A stretch of DNA of 64,000 bases from Oceanospirillum beijerinckii DSM 7166 (GTDB lineage Bacteria; Pseudomonadota; Gammaproteobacteria; Pseudomonadales; Halomonadaceae): contig NZ_AULT01000024.1 of assembly GCF_000422425.1 (NCBI RefSeq), positions 1 through 64,000 on the forward strand. The letters run 5' to 3'. Within the stretch, counting starts at the first letter, position 1; every line of letters starts with the position of its first letter. Positions 1 through 8,492 of the stretch are shown here, piece after piece. A program made the position numbers and the translations under genes. The notes beneath the pieces were generated by a model, which made no database searches, had not been told where the DNA came from, and saw only the letters and a program-made list of their open reading frames with translations.

Positions 1-280
1 TACAGCATTCAAACCTCTTGTCAACAGTGATTTGAAATTTATTTTCAAATCGTCTTTTTCAAAACGGTTAAAAACTTTTGAAAAATCAGACTGTTACGGT
101 GCTGCTTGAGGCCTTACCCCGTGACAGCGAGGGCGTATTATACGTATGGAAGACCAAAGCACAACCCCTATTTTCACTTTTTTGTAAAAAAGTTACAGAG
201 AAGCTGAAAATAGCCTAAATACGGCTTATAGAGAAAAGATCAGAGAATGGAATCAGGTAAGAGGGGAGGAAGTAAGAAAA
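1..280. other. No gene recognised at window start
   Basis: I see no coding region or RNA gene here. The stretch is AT-rich, and any gene it belongs to lies outside the window or has decayed. Confidence 0.5.
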
Positions 281-298
281 GGGAGCCAGTCAGCTCCC
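281..298 (-). terminator. Rho-independent terminator, leftward
   Basis: GGGAGC and GCTCCC form a 6-bp stem around a 6-nt loop. Read leftward, the stem is followed by a T-rich run, so it would terminate transcription from the minus strand. It lies about 105 bp beyond the stop of the membrane-protein fragment, which it probably once served. Confidence 0.6.
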
Positions 299-404
299 TC
301 TCTTGATCCTTCCTATAAGACCAATGTTGCTCAGCAAGTTATTTCAGAGAAATCCGTGTCTATCTATTCAACGACCTATTTAGCTATGACCGATTCAACT
401 ATGG

Positions 405-578
405 CTAGAAAGAGTCCAGCAACGGAGGAATACCCGGCAGCATACCCACCGCAGCCATTACACTACACATCACCACCAAGGTAATTGTCGGGATAATCCA
501 GCGATCGGTGTGGCGTAACTCTTTACCACGCTCTTTATCACCGATAAGACCTAGTAACCCATCAGTCTTATAAATTAG
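405..578 (-). pseudogene. C-terminal fragment of an unidentified membrane protein
   Basis: On the minus strand an open frame of about 57 codons runs to a TAG at 405-407. It has a charged, basic first part and then one clearly hydrophobic segment of about 20 residues (around IIPTITLVVM) with a short tail, as at the end of a polytopic transporter. No start codon or upstream part is present: the frame runs directly into the IS630 remnant, and a leftward terminator follows. I infer that the gene was cut by the insertion event. The family is not recognised. Confidence 0.4.
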
Positions 579-1105
579 GATAAAGGCGTTTTAACTTAAT
601 TCGGGCATCTTCCGTTGTAAAACGCCAGTCCACTCTTTGTTTTCCCCGGTTTCTCTCTCCAACCCAGCTACTTACCTCACGCTCGACTGTTTCAATATCT
701 GGCAATCGTCTGTCCAGACATTGCCGTGCTAATACACTGAACTCACACTCTGCCATATTCAGCCAGCTACCATGCTTTGGTGTATAAACAAACTCCAGTT
801 TATCCAACAAAGCCCTTGCCACTTCGGGTTTGAATGCTTTGTAAAGTGATGCGCGTATGTGTATTGAGATTGTCCATCACCAGCGTATCATCAGATGTGC
901 AACACCATTTACATTCATACTCTGCATCATAGCGCTCAGCCTGCCCGGGGCAGGCCTTTATTGGCTCCCGAACCTCTTTCGTACATTGCACGCTGGTTTC
1001 ATCCATGCAAATCACAGGGTAGTCCTTATCTGATGGCCGTTTGTAAACCTCCAGAACCGACTCCATCTGACAGACAAACTGTGCGTTACTCTGTGCCGGT
1101 ATAGT
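568..1105 (-). pseudogene. IS630-family transposase remnant, frameshifted and N-truncated
   Basis: Two overlapping minus-strand frames together read as the C-terminal half of an IS630-family DDE transposase. The upstream frame begins near SNAQFVCQME and carries both aspartates (ICMDETSVQ and VMDNLNTHT). The second frame carries YTPKHGSWLNMAE with the catalytic Glu, and a QCLDRR segment. A single frameshift near 850 separates them; the other frame reads LYKAFKPEVARALL through the gap, as expected for the family. The N-terminal HTH half is missing, and homology stops where the integrase remnant begins, so this is a dead IS fragment that cut the integrase. Confidence 0.8.
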
Positions 1106-1750
1106 AAATCTGAAACCACATAATATCTAACATCGGAATCTTGTTACGCCGATCCCGGTAATGCTTACGCCAGAAATACCGGCTCAACTTCCACAGCTCG
1201 GTAGGCGTTGGCCGCCGCTCCCTCTGCTTTGGCCGGGCGATCAGTTTATGCTGACGACAGATCACCCGCGTATCCTCAATCACACCCAGGTCCAGCGGAA
1301 TGCCTTTAGCCGCTCTTACCGCCTTAAAAATCACTCCCAACCAGATCAAATCGTTATTCACCGTGGTCGGAGAGGCTCCGCCAGAAACCCGCCAACGGAC
1401 ATGCTCAATCAGACTCTGAGACATAACAACAACCGCCGGAATCTCTGCCAGCGCATACATTCTCAATCGAGCCAGGTCATAACCTTTGCTGCGTCCCCAG
1501 CCCTCAACAGGCTCAAATAGCCCCTCTGCTCTACCACATCGCCGATCAAAGTACCGGCATGGCGCACTTTTTCCAGACCGCTTTGGTCCTGCAGTTCAAG
1601 CTCACGCTTGTTTGCCCACTCTTCTGCCAACTTCTTTCTATCGAATGTGCGTGACTCCCTGTGTATAATCCGGCCTGCCTTTTTTATTCGTATATCCGCC
1701 TTATACTTAGTCTTACCGGCTGCGGTTTCTCTTTTCGTAATCATCGCCAT
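1100..1750 (-). pseudogene. Tyrosine-recombinase (island integrase) remnant
   Basis: The minus-strand frame beginning at 1750 reads like the N-terminal arm-binding region of a phage or island integrase (KRETAAGKTKYKADIRIKK). A second frame (1466 to about 1100) continues with a core-binding-type SAM-like segment (SPTTVNNDLIWLGVIFKAVR). They are joined by at least one frameshift around 1480-1530. The catalytic R-H-R-Y domain is absent: the frame runs into IS630 sequence. The gene lies about 110 bp upstream of dusA. Integrases that insert at dusA are a known class of genomic-island recombinase, so I infer the relic of a dusA-targeted island. Confidence 0.7.
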
Positions 1751-1751
1751 G

Positions 1752-1809
1752 GGTGCGCCCTATTTGATCCCGGTGCGCCTTGCGAAAAAAGGCGCACTCT
1801 AGGCGCACC
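1752..1809. repeat. Four GGTGCGCC-type repeats between integrase relic and dusA
   Basis: GGTGCGCC occurs at 1752 and 1772, and near-inverse copies (GGCGCACT and GGCGCACC) at 1791 and 1802. Clustered short repeats next to an integrase often mark recombinase arm sites or an operator. Here they sit exactly between the integrase start and dusA. The role is inferred. Confidence 0.45.
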
Positions 1810-1860
1810 AATATACGAAAAAAGGTTAAAAACGTGCAATAAAAGATAGGTAAATATACA

Positions 1861-2925
1861 GTGACCGAGACCGAAAAAACCGCCAGCACCCCTTTAAAAT
1901 CAAGCGCTTACCCTAATAGACGGTTTTCGGTGGCCCCTATGCTGGATTGGACAGATAAACACTATCGCTACTTTGCCCGTATTATGAGCAAAGAGGCCCT
2001 ACTGTTTAGTGAAATGGTGACCACTGGAGCCATTCTGTTTGGTCAAAACCCTGAGCGCTTCCTGGCTTATAACGACGAGGAACACCCTCTGGCATTACAG
2101 CTGGGCGGCAGCAACCCGGAAGATCTGGCAAAGTGCACCAAAATCGCCGATGAATTTGGCTATGACGAGATCAACCTGAACGTAGGTTGTCCCAGTGACC
2201 GTGTACAGAACAATATGATCGGTGCTTGTCTGATGGGTCACGCCGACCTGGTGGCAGAATGTATCAGTGCAATGCGCTCGGTAACGGATAAAGCGGTCAC
2301 CGTAAAATGCCGTATCGGTATCGATGACCAGGAGCCGGAAGAGATATTACCTAAGTTTATCGAAACTGTTGCCGCTACAGGGTGTACCAGTTTTACACTG
2401 CATGCCCGTAAGGCATGGCTACAGGGCTTAAGCCCTAAAGAAAACCGAGAGATACCTCCGCTGGACTATGATCTGGTCTACCGTATGAAGCAGACCTATC
2501 CAGAGCTGGAGATCTCGATCAATGGCGGAATCAAAACTTTTGCCGAGATGGAGCAACACCTGCAACATGTTGACGGTGTAATGGTAGGCCGCGAGGCCTA
2601 TCAGAACCCTTATCTGCTGGCAGAAGTCGATCAGAAGCTGTTTAGCTCTGACCGTCCTGTGATCTCACGCCACCAAGCTATCGAGCAGATGCTGGATTAT
2701 ATCGAACAGCAGATAAGCCAGGGTGTGTATTTAGGTCACATTAGTCGCCATATACTGGGTATTTTCCAGGGCTGCCCCGGTGGTCGTAAGTTCCGTCGAC
2801 ACATAAGTGAAAACGCATACAAGCCTGGTGCCGGACCTGAAGTAGTGAAAGAAGCTCTGGCTTTAGTTTCCGAACAGGCCATTCTGGATCAGGCATTCAA
2901 ATCACAGCCTGCTCTCGCGGAGTAG
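1861..2925 (+). CDS. dusA: tRNA-dihydrouridine(20/20a) synthase DusA
   Basis: FMN-dependent TIM-barrel enzyme that reduces uridine in the tRNA D-loop using NADPH. The 354-residue protein opens its core with [19 protein letters not shown], has the FMN-site segment [10 protein letters not shown], and carries the catalytic cysteine at about residue 110 in [10 protein letters not shown]. Further conserved segments are VTVKCRIG and SINGGIKT. The length is typical of gammaproteobacterial DusA. The start is a GTG with an AGG about 9 bases upstream. The upstream neighbour is a decayed integrase, consistent with dusA as an island attachment gene, so the extreme N-terminus and leader may have been supplied by the island. 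The coding frame is intact. Confidence 0.95.
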   Translation: MTETEKTASTPLKSSAYPNRRFSVAPMLDWTDKHYRYFARIMSKEALLFSEMVTTGAILFGQNPERFLAYNDEEHPLALQLGGSNPEDLAKCTKIADEFGYDEINLNVGCPSDRVQNNMIGACLMGHADLVAECISAMRSVTDKAVTVKCRIGIDDQEPEEILPKFIETVAATGCTSFTLHARKAWLQGLSPKENREIPPLDYDLVYRMKQTYPELEISINGGIKTFAEMEQHLQHVDGVMVGREAYQNPYLLAEVDQKLFSSDRPVISRHQAIEQMLDYIEQQISQGVYLGHISRHILGIFQGCPGGRKFRRHISENAYKPGAGPEVVKEALALVSEQAILDQAFKSQPALAE

Positions 2926-3171
2926 CCGCGATACCTGTACTCAGCATACAAGCATAAAACCCACCCGTTATCCTCCTGACCTCAAATATCCACTGAGGTC
3001 AGGACTCTATCACGTCACTTTACCCTCATAAACTCCTCTCTCGACCAGAGCCAACGATATAAAATTTTAGAGACAGGTTTACAAGCAAGGTCTGTCTATC
3101 TTAGTGTTATTGCAGGGTACTGATTTTCTCTTTAAAAACAAGAGATTCATCGATTGCAGGACACAAATGTT

Positions 3172-4122
3172 ATGCCAAGCAAACTGGAACAACTTCGCCA
3201 AATGACTGTAGTGGTTGCCGATACAGGCGACATTGATGCCATTCGAGATCTACAGCCACAGGATGCGACAACCAACCCCTCCCTAGTACTCAAGGTTGCT
3301 GATAAACCTCAGTATCAGCCCTTGCTAAAAGAGGCAATAGAGAAGGCGCGCCAGGAGAGCCTGGACCTGGCTCAACAACTGGCTTATGCCGTAGACCGCG
3401 CATCTGTAGCCATTGGCGCTGAGATCAATCAGGTCATCCCCGGCTACATATCTACTGAAGTCAGCGCCAAATTGTCTTTTGATATTCGTGCTACTGTTGA
3501 AAAAGCGCGCCGTCTGATTCACCTCTATCAGGAAAAAGGTATTGGCCGTGATCGAGTACTGATCAAGATCGCTTCTACCTGGGAAGGCATTAAAGCGGCT
3601 GAGATTCTGGAAAAAGAGGGCATCCACTGCAACCTGACGCTGCTGTTTGCAATGCCTCAAGCAGTTGCATGTGCAGAGGCAGGCACTACACTGATCTCAC
3701 CGTTTGTGGGCCGTATTCTGGACTGGTACAAAACAGCTCAACCCAATGAAGACTGGAGCGGCGCAAACGATCCAGGCGTATGCTCAGTACAGAAGATCTA
3801 TCAGTACTACAAAGAGCATGGCTACCAAACCATCGTGATGGGTGCCAGCTTTCGTAACACCGATGAGATTGAACACCTGGCAGGCTGTGATCGCCTGACT
3901 ATCAGTCCTGCGCTGCTGGAGCAACTGGCAGCGGATCAAGGCGAGCTAAAGCAAGTACTGAAGCCTGAAGCAGCCAGCAGTCAACAACCTCAGCCGCTAG
4001 ATGAAGCCACATTCCGCTGGCAGATGAATCAAGATGCGATGGCCACTGAAAAGCTGGCCCAGGGTATCAGCCAGTTTGCAGCGGATCAGGATAAGCTGGA
4101 AGCGTTACTGGCACAGCTTTAA
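3172..4122 (+). CDS. tal: Transaldolase B
   Basis: Catalyses transfer of a dihydroxyacetone unit between sedoheptulose-7-phosphate and glyceraldehyde-3-phosphate in the non-oxidative pentose phosphate pathway. The 316-residue protein has [10 protein letters not shown] near the N-terminus and the Schiff-base lysine in [11 protein letters not shown], which falls at residue 132, the same number as in E. coli Tal[12 protein letters not shown] and MGASFRN are also present. A TTG at 3154 would add six residues, but the ATG at 3172 has a GCAGGA upstream at suitable distance and matches the family length. A strong hairpin follows the gene, so it is probably monocistronic. Confidence 0.95.
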   Translation: MPSKLEQLRQMTVVVADTGDIDAIRDLQPQDATTNPSLVLKVADKPQYQPLLKEAIEKARQESLDLAQQLAYAVDRASVAIGAEINQVIPGYISTEVSAKLSFDIRATVEKARRLIHLYQEKGIGRDRVLIKIASTWEGIKAAEILEKEGIHCNLTLLFAMPQAVACAEAGTTLISPFVGRILDWYKTAQPNEDWSGANDPGVCSVQKIYQYYKEHGYQTIVMGASFRNTDEIEHLAGCDRLTISPALLEQLAADQGELKQVLKPEAASSQQPQPLDEATFRWQMNQDAMATEKLAQGISQFAADQDKLEALLAQL

Positions 4123-4170
4123 CTTTCCAGTCTCTCTTATCCCCCCTGAAATCCAAATAACCAGTACAAT

Positions 4171-4206
4171 AAAAAAACCCTTAGGGAAACTAAACTTCCC
4201 TAAGGG
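4171..4206. terminator. Bidirectional terminator between tal and the STAS gene
   Basis: CCCTTAGGGAA (4178-4188) pairs perfectly with TTCCCTAAGGG (4196-4206) around a 7-nt loop. The run of seven A on the left becomes a T-tract for leftward transcription. It sits between two convergent genes. Confidence 0.85.
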
Positions 4207-4268
4207 CTCTATTCTTTCTAACCACCAGCTTTTCATATGCAAAAAGCATAAAAACCACCAAAACGACC

Positions 4269-4784
4269 TCAGTGTCGTGTCACACTATCCTCTACACCCA
4301 CAGCAGGGCAATTTTCCAGCGCAAAGACCACAGGTTCAAATTCAGCTTTATTTTTAGGATTTAATCCCATCAGGATTCGATGAGCATCAATCACTTTTTG
4401 GCGCACACTCTCTGCACATTCATCCAGAATCGGCGCTTCCTGCATACAACACCCTAACTCAACCGGCTCCCTACAGATTTCAAAATAATGCTCAAAGCCC
4501 ATGGTTTCCAGAATATGAGTAATATCCGTACGGGTACTGATAATCGTAGGCTTATGATTTAACACACCTTTCGCATTAACGGCTATTTTTGCCAATAACC
4601 CTAATGCCGTACTGTCGATGCCGTCTGTTTCCGTCAGATCCACGACAACGGATTTTAATTCCCCACCAAAAATTCGCTTCAATAGAGAATCGATTGTGGA
4701 ACATAGTGTCAATCTAACATCGCCCATAAACTTCAGAACGTAAACATCCTGATTTTCGGCGACCATGATTTTACCATTTTGCAT
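4269..4784 (-). CDS. STAS-domain anti-sigma factor antagonist
   Basis: Residues about 10-105 form a STAS domain of the SpoIIAA/RssC type: VYVLKFMGDVRLTLCSTIDSLL, the VVVDLTETDGIDSTALGLLAKI segment with the phosphorylatable serine in DSTALG, then a helical second half ending GFEHYFEI. A C-terminal extension of about 60 residues has no recognised domain. It lies 32 bp downstream of a SpoIIE-type phosphatase on the same strand; this pair is the hallmark of partner-switching modules (RssB/RssC, GigA/GigB). By analogy the phosphatase dephosphorylates this protein, which then binds an anti-sigma factor. No anti-sigma kinase is encoded next to it. Confidence 0.88.
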   Translation of the reverse strand: MQNGKIMVAENQDVYVLKFMGDVRLTLCSTIDSLLKRIFGGELKSVVVDLTETDGIDSTALGLLAKIAVNAKGVLNHKPTIISTRTDITHILETMGFEHYFEICREPVELGCCMQEAPILDECAESVRQKVIDAHRILMGLNPKNKAEFEPVVFALENCPAVGVEDSVTRH

Positions 4785-4816
4785 AATTTAACAACCGGAA
4801 ATAGACAAACAACTGA

Positions 4817-5977
4817 CTACCCTTTTTTACCGGATATCGTCATTAAAGTGACATCATCAGGAGAATCTTCCATCCCCATCTGAGCAAACCACTCCACCAT
4901 CCCAGCGTGATCTCCTGCATACTGTTGAGCAATTTCCAACAGTGTAGTTTCTTTATCGGCCAGACTGCCGCTTTGCATTAACTCAAAAACACCATCAGAG
5001 AAAAGCGAGAGATAGTAGCTTGGCTGCAACAATAACTCAAATTCCTCGTAGACCGCATCGTCAAAAAGTCCTACGGGCATACCCTTACCTTCGATAAAAG
5101 CGGCCTTACCATCCCGAACTAATACAGGCGCTGGATATTGAGCACCGTTGCAATAACACATTTTATGATTCCCACCATCCAAGATGGCCAGGAAGATAGT
5201 GACATGTTTACCCAACTCGGTACCCAAAATCTCCTTATTCAACTCGGCCAAAATCGCTCCCGGGGAAATTTTGGCACCTCTGATTAACATACGGGTAACA
5301 AAACGCCGGATAAATACCCTCAAGAGGATAGTCAGGAAAGCAGAAGAAGCGCCATGACCAGACACATCTGCTAAATAAAAGAGCACTCGCTCACGATCCA
5401 TCGGGAAATAATCTACGAAGTCGCCACTCAAATATAAAGAGGGACATACTTTATGTTCAAAAGTCAGCGCCTGAAAATCCCACGGAGTTTGCGGCAACAT
5501 CTTCTGCTGCACATAACGTCCTGCCTGCTGGTCCTGCCTTAAGACATCCAGGCTGGTCATCAGTTCCAGATTAATCTGCTCCAGCTCTTCATAAGTTTGC
5601 CGTGCCTGTCGGGCATCCCGTCGTCGACTGACAACCCTATGGGCAACCAGAGAAACCAGATTCAGGTGTCGATTGGGGTCCAGCACATAATCATCTGCAC
5701 CAGCCTCCAGGCCCCGTACCACTAAACCGGCCTGCGAATCGTCAGCCAATAACAACACCGCATACTCTCGCTGAGAATCCAACCAGCGCTCAAGACGGAA
5801 CAGGTCTTGATGATCATTCAGATAAAAGATCACCAACTCACAAGCTTTTGACAGATCCTCTGGTACAGCGTCAGTAGCTAAAGACTCTACTGCCAAATCT
5901 ACATCCAGTAATTCAGCAAGATGCTCTATCTTACCCGGGCAGGGAATAAACACTGCATCTGCTATAGTTGAAAGCAT
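4817..5977 (-). CDS. Receiver-like/PP2C (SpoIIE-type) phosphatase, RssB/GigA-like
   Basis: 386 residues. Residues 1 to about 120 resemble a response-regulator receiver fold (ELVIFYL, YAVLLLADD, GLEAGADDYVLDP), followed by a helical linker (about 125-150) and a PP2C-type SpoIIE domain (about 165-386) with LSGDFVDYF, FYLADVSGHGASSAFL and LSLFSDGVFEL metal-site motifs. The receiver looks degenerate: the position expected for phospho-Asp reads YLND and the usual Lys before Pro reads LDP, so it may not be phosphorylated in the normal way. It is co-oriented with and just upstream of the STAS gene, its probable substrate. Confidence 0.88.
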   Translation of the reverse strand: MLSTIADAVFIPCPGKIEHLAELLDVDLAVESLATDAVPEDLSKACELVIFYLNDHQDLFRLERWLDSQREYAVLLLADDSQAGLVVRGLEAGADDYVLDPNRHLNLVSLVAHRVVSRRRDARQARQTYEELEQINLELMTSLDVLRQDQQAGRYVQQKMLPQTPWDFQALTFEHKVCPSLYLSGDFVDYFPMDRERVLFYLADVSGHGASSAFLTILLRVFIRRFVTRMLIRGAKISPGAILAELNKEILGTELGKHVTIFLAILDGGNHKMCYCNGAQYPAPVLVRDGKAAFIEGKGMPVGLFDDAVYEEFELLLQPSYYLSLFSDGVFELMQSGSLADKETTLLEIAQQYAGDHAGMVEWFAQMGMEDSPDDVTLMTISGKKG

Positions 5978-6118
5978 GGTCGCTTATCATCCTTATTCAG
6001 TACCTAAACCTAGTGTAATCCCTAGACTCACTTAGGGAAATATCGGGGAGACATACAACCCCAATTTATGCCATAGTAAGTGTAACAATTTGTAAGCTTA
6101 TGACTAAGAGTGATTGAT

Positions 6119-6415
6119 ATGGATTTTTTCTTACCCTTCAATGAAAAGCGTAAGTTCCCTCGAATTAAGGTAAACAGCCCGATAACCCTGGAAGAACAGG
6201 AGTCGGGTAAGACCTACGAAGCTCACTGCCTGGATCTTAGCGCTACTGGTAGCCGTGTTATTCTTGACGAACCACTGACTGTAAACACCCTGCTACGCAT
6301 CAAACTCTCCAGCCCGCTGGGTTTAGATCCTTTCTGCGCACTAGCCAGGGTTGTTTATAATAGTCTTGAATCAGGCCATGAAATTGGGCTGGAAATTACC
6401 GAGATATTGGATTGA
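6119..6415 (+). CDS. PilZ-domain protein (probable c-di-GMP receptor)
   Basis: A 98-residue single-domain PilZ protein. The two c-di-GMP motifs are visible: RxxxR in RKFPRIKV near the N-terminus and the DxSxxG type motif in LDLSATGSR. The remainder (LLRIKLSSPLGLDPFCALARVVY...GHEIGLEI) is the PilZ beta-barrel. I use the ATG at 6119, which has AAGAG at good spacing; a GTG at 6110 would add three residues. A GGDEF-EAL protein is encoded at 12.6-15.5 kb, so c-di-GMP signalling is active in this organism, but the target of this receptor cannot be read from context. Confidence 0.88.
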   Translation: MDFFLPFNEKRKFPRIKVNSPITLEEQESGKTYEAHCLDLSATGSRVILDEPLTVNTLLRIKLSSPLGLDPFCALARVVYNSLESGHEIGLEITEILD

Positions 6416-6627
6416 GCCCTCACACCAAATGATGCGAGAGCCAGCTCTTCCCATAAGTTAATACCACCACTATTATAAGCGGTGAAAGAAAACCCACACA
6501 CAATATAGTAAAAGGCTGATTTAGCGGTTTTAAAGGAGTTGTACACTACTGAATAAGCAAGAGAGTACAAAAAAATAAACCTCTGACGGGGTACCAGCCC
6601 AAGAAAACCAGCCTCCTTTACAGAGAG

Positions 6628-7350
6628 TTAAAGTGCTTCATCATCAAGATCCAGATCATCAAAGCCCGCATCAAATTTATCTTCAACCTGACCATCATTG
6701 ATCTGATAAGTACGGCTTTGCAAATACACATCCCGAATAAAACTGTACTTATCACCTTGAATGATGCCTTCACTATCCAGCAACTGATGCCTGATATGAA
6801 TCAGTTTTAACGCAGTAATACCGTAACGCTCATCTTCTTTCAAATCCGCATGATTCAACGGGTCCAACAGGTAATCTGGATATAAACTGAGACCATCACG
6901 AACATTACTTGGCCCCAATATCGGCAAAACCAGATAAGGGCCGCTCTCAACACCCCATACGGCCAGGGTTTGACCAAAGTCTTCGCTATGCTCTTCAATA
7001 TCCAGCATAGAAGCCACATCAATCAACCCCAGTAACCCAACAGTGCTGTTGATCAGAAAACGTCCTGCCGATGTTGCTGCTGCTCCTGGCTTGGCTTGTA
7101 GCAAATCGTTGGCCGCCGTCGGCACCTCTCCTAAATTACTGAAGAAATTACCTACACCACGGCGAATAAACGTCGGCACAACAGCCTTATAGCCCTTTGC
7201 TACCGGTTTGGCGACGTAACTGTCTACCGCTTCATTAAAGTAAAAAACTTTGCGGTTCCAATTTTCCCAGGGATCAACGTCTTCCACTGCCCAGGCAGAA
7301 TTTGCCCCTAATAGCAGAACCAGCATCAATGCCGGGATTATCTTGTTCAT
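6628..7350 (-). CDS. mlaA: MlaA (VacJ) family outer-membrane lipid asymmetry protein
   Basis: Outer-membrane component that, in the family, removes mislocalised phospholipids and passes them to MlaC. Core motifs: DPWENWNRKVFYFNEAVD, the GVGNFFSNLGEVPTAANDLLQ region, AGRFLINSTVGLLGLID and the SEDFGQTLAVWGV...GPYLVLPILGPS stretch. The C-terminus is strongly acidic (DDLDLDDEAL), as in many MlaA proteins. I prefer the start at 7350 (MNKIIPALML), giving a 240-residue precursor with a hydrophobic signal sequence; an upstream ATG at 7374 is possible. Oddity: no cysteine follows the signal sequence (LLLGANSAWAVED), so the usual lipobox is missing and signal peptidase I cleavage after AWA is suggested. 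Confidence 0.9.
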   Translation of the reverse strand: MNKIIPALMLVLLLGANSAWAVEDVDPWENWNRKVFYFNEAVDSYVAKPVAKGYKAVVPTFIRRGVGNFFSNLGEVPTAANDLLQAKPGAAATSAGRFLINSTVGLLGLIDVASMLDIEEHSEDFGQTLAVWGVESGPYLVLPILGPSNVRDGLSLYPDYLLDPLNHADLKEDERYGITALKLIHIRHQLLDSEGIIQGDKYSFIRDVYLQSRTYQINDGQVEDKFDAGFDDLDLDDEAL

Positions 7351-7559
7351 CAGTAACACTCTTGCTTCCTTCATATCACCCTGGACAGGGCATTAGTTCT
7401 TCCAACATAAGACATTGCACTTCAAAGGGCACTTGTAGCGTTGAAGTACGTTTAAGAATCGCAGGACACATTCAACCTAAACAACATCCAGTCAAAGTAA
7501 ATTGAGTGGATTCATACAAAGCATCTGCTGTAATTAACTCAGTCCTTCTAGCCTATTAG

Positions 7560-8492
7560 CTAACTAACACAAGATTTTTCAGCAATCTCCTGTAACCAAG
7601 CCAGTAACAAAGGATAGTAATCCTCTTCGGCATCTGTATTAGTGCAGAGCTCCGATACCGAATAGTTCCTTTTATTACCTGTTTTAGCAGACAACTTGAT
7701 CATACGGGCATCGTGCTTTGCCAGCTCGAACATAAAGTTGCGACTATCCACTTCCCTTTGCATCCACTTCTGATGAGCAGAGACAAAGTACAGGCTAGGA
7801 GGAAAAGAGAGCGTTTTCATCGCCTGATGGTAATCAAAGCCGTCTTCTCTGTCTTGCCAACTATCCTGTTGCCAGCCCTGTATATCCGTTAATAAAGCAC
7901 GGGATTCATTCACCAAGCCATCACCCATGAACATAGCGGGCACATACCCCAGCAAAGCAGCGAAAGAAGGGATCAGCTTGCATTCAAAAAAACCATAATT
8001 CAGCTGTTTTAGCCAGCCAACGGAAGACTGAACTCGCTGCGGATTAAAGTGAACAATCCCTGCCACTTGGTTAATGATTTCGGGGTTGCGGGCTAAAAAT
8101 GCACTCCAAAGTACACTCCCCAATTGATACCCCATTAAAAAGCGCTGTGGGTGCCTATGTCGCTTATCTACCGCTTTCCAGATCAAGGGCAGGTCTTCGA
8201 TCACTAATTGCAACCAACTATAAGGCTGCTGTCGGAGTAGAGTGCGAGAGGCATCTCTTCCACGATAACTACAGACAAACACCTCATACCCCTGATCGAC
8301 AAGAGAGTAAGCTAAGCCTACTCCCTTATCTGAATTCAGGAAGATACGACTATCCTGCCCAAATCCGTGCAGCATAAGTACACACCCTTTTAGCTCTCCC
8401 TGGCGCGGTGTTAAACGATGCAGACCTGCAGCCATAGAAGGCGTTAGCGGTAGAGTAATAAACTCCTCCAGCACCTGTCGATCCATCGTCAT
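7560..8492 (-). CDS. Alpha/beta-hydrolase-fold protein lacking the nucleophile serine
   Basis: The 310-residue protein has the fold's oxyanion segment (GCVLMLHGFGQDSRIF), a SYRGRDASR strand-loop, and a nucleophile-elbow position that reads MGYQLGSVLWS. In an active hydrolase this would be GxSxG; here the central residue is Gln. Unless another residue substitutes, it is probably not a classical serine hydrolase. A lid-like insertion and a C-terminal SELCTNTDAEEDYYPLLLAWL tail follow. The start codon shares a base with the hrpA stop (TGATG), so it is translationally coupled to hrpA. The function is not known to me. Confidence 0.7.
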   Translation of the reverse strand: MTMDRQVLEEFITLPLTPSMAAGLHRLTPRQGELKGCVLMLHGFGQDSRIFLNSDKGVGLAYSLVDQGYEVFVCSYRGRDASRTLLRQQPYSWLQLVIEDLPLIWKAVDKRHRHPQRFLMGYQLGSVLWSAFLARNPEIINQVAGIVHFNPQRVQSSVGWLKQLNYGFFECKLIPSFAALLGYVPAMFMGDGLVNESRALLTDIQGWQQDSWQDREDGFDYHQAMKTLSFPPSLYFVSAHQKWMQREVDSRNFMFELAKHDARMIKLSAKTGNKRNYSVSELCTNTDAEEDYYPLLLAWLQEIAEKSCVS

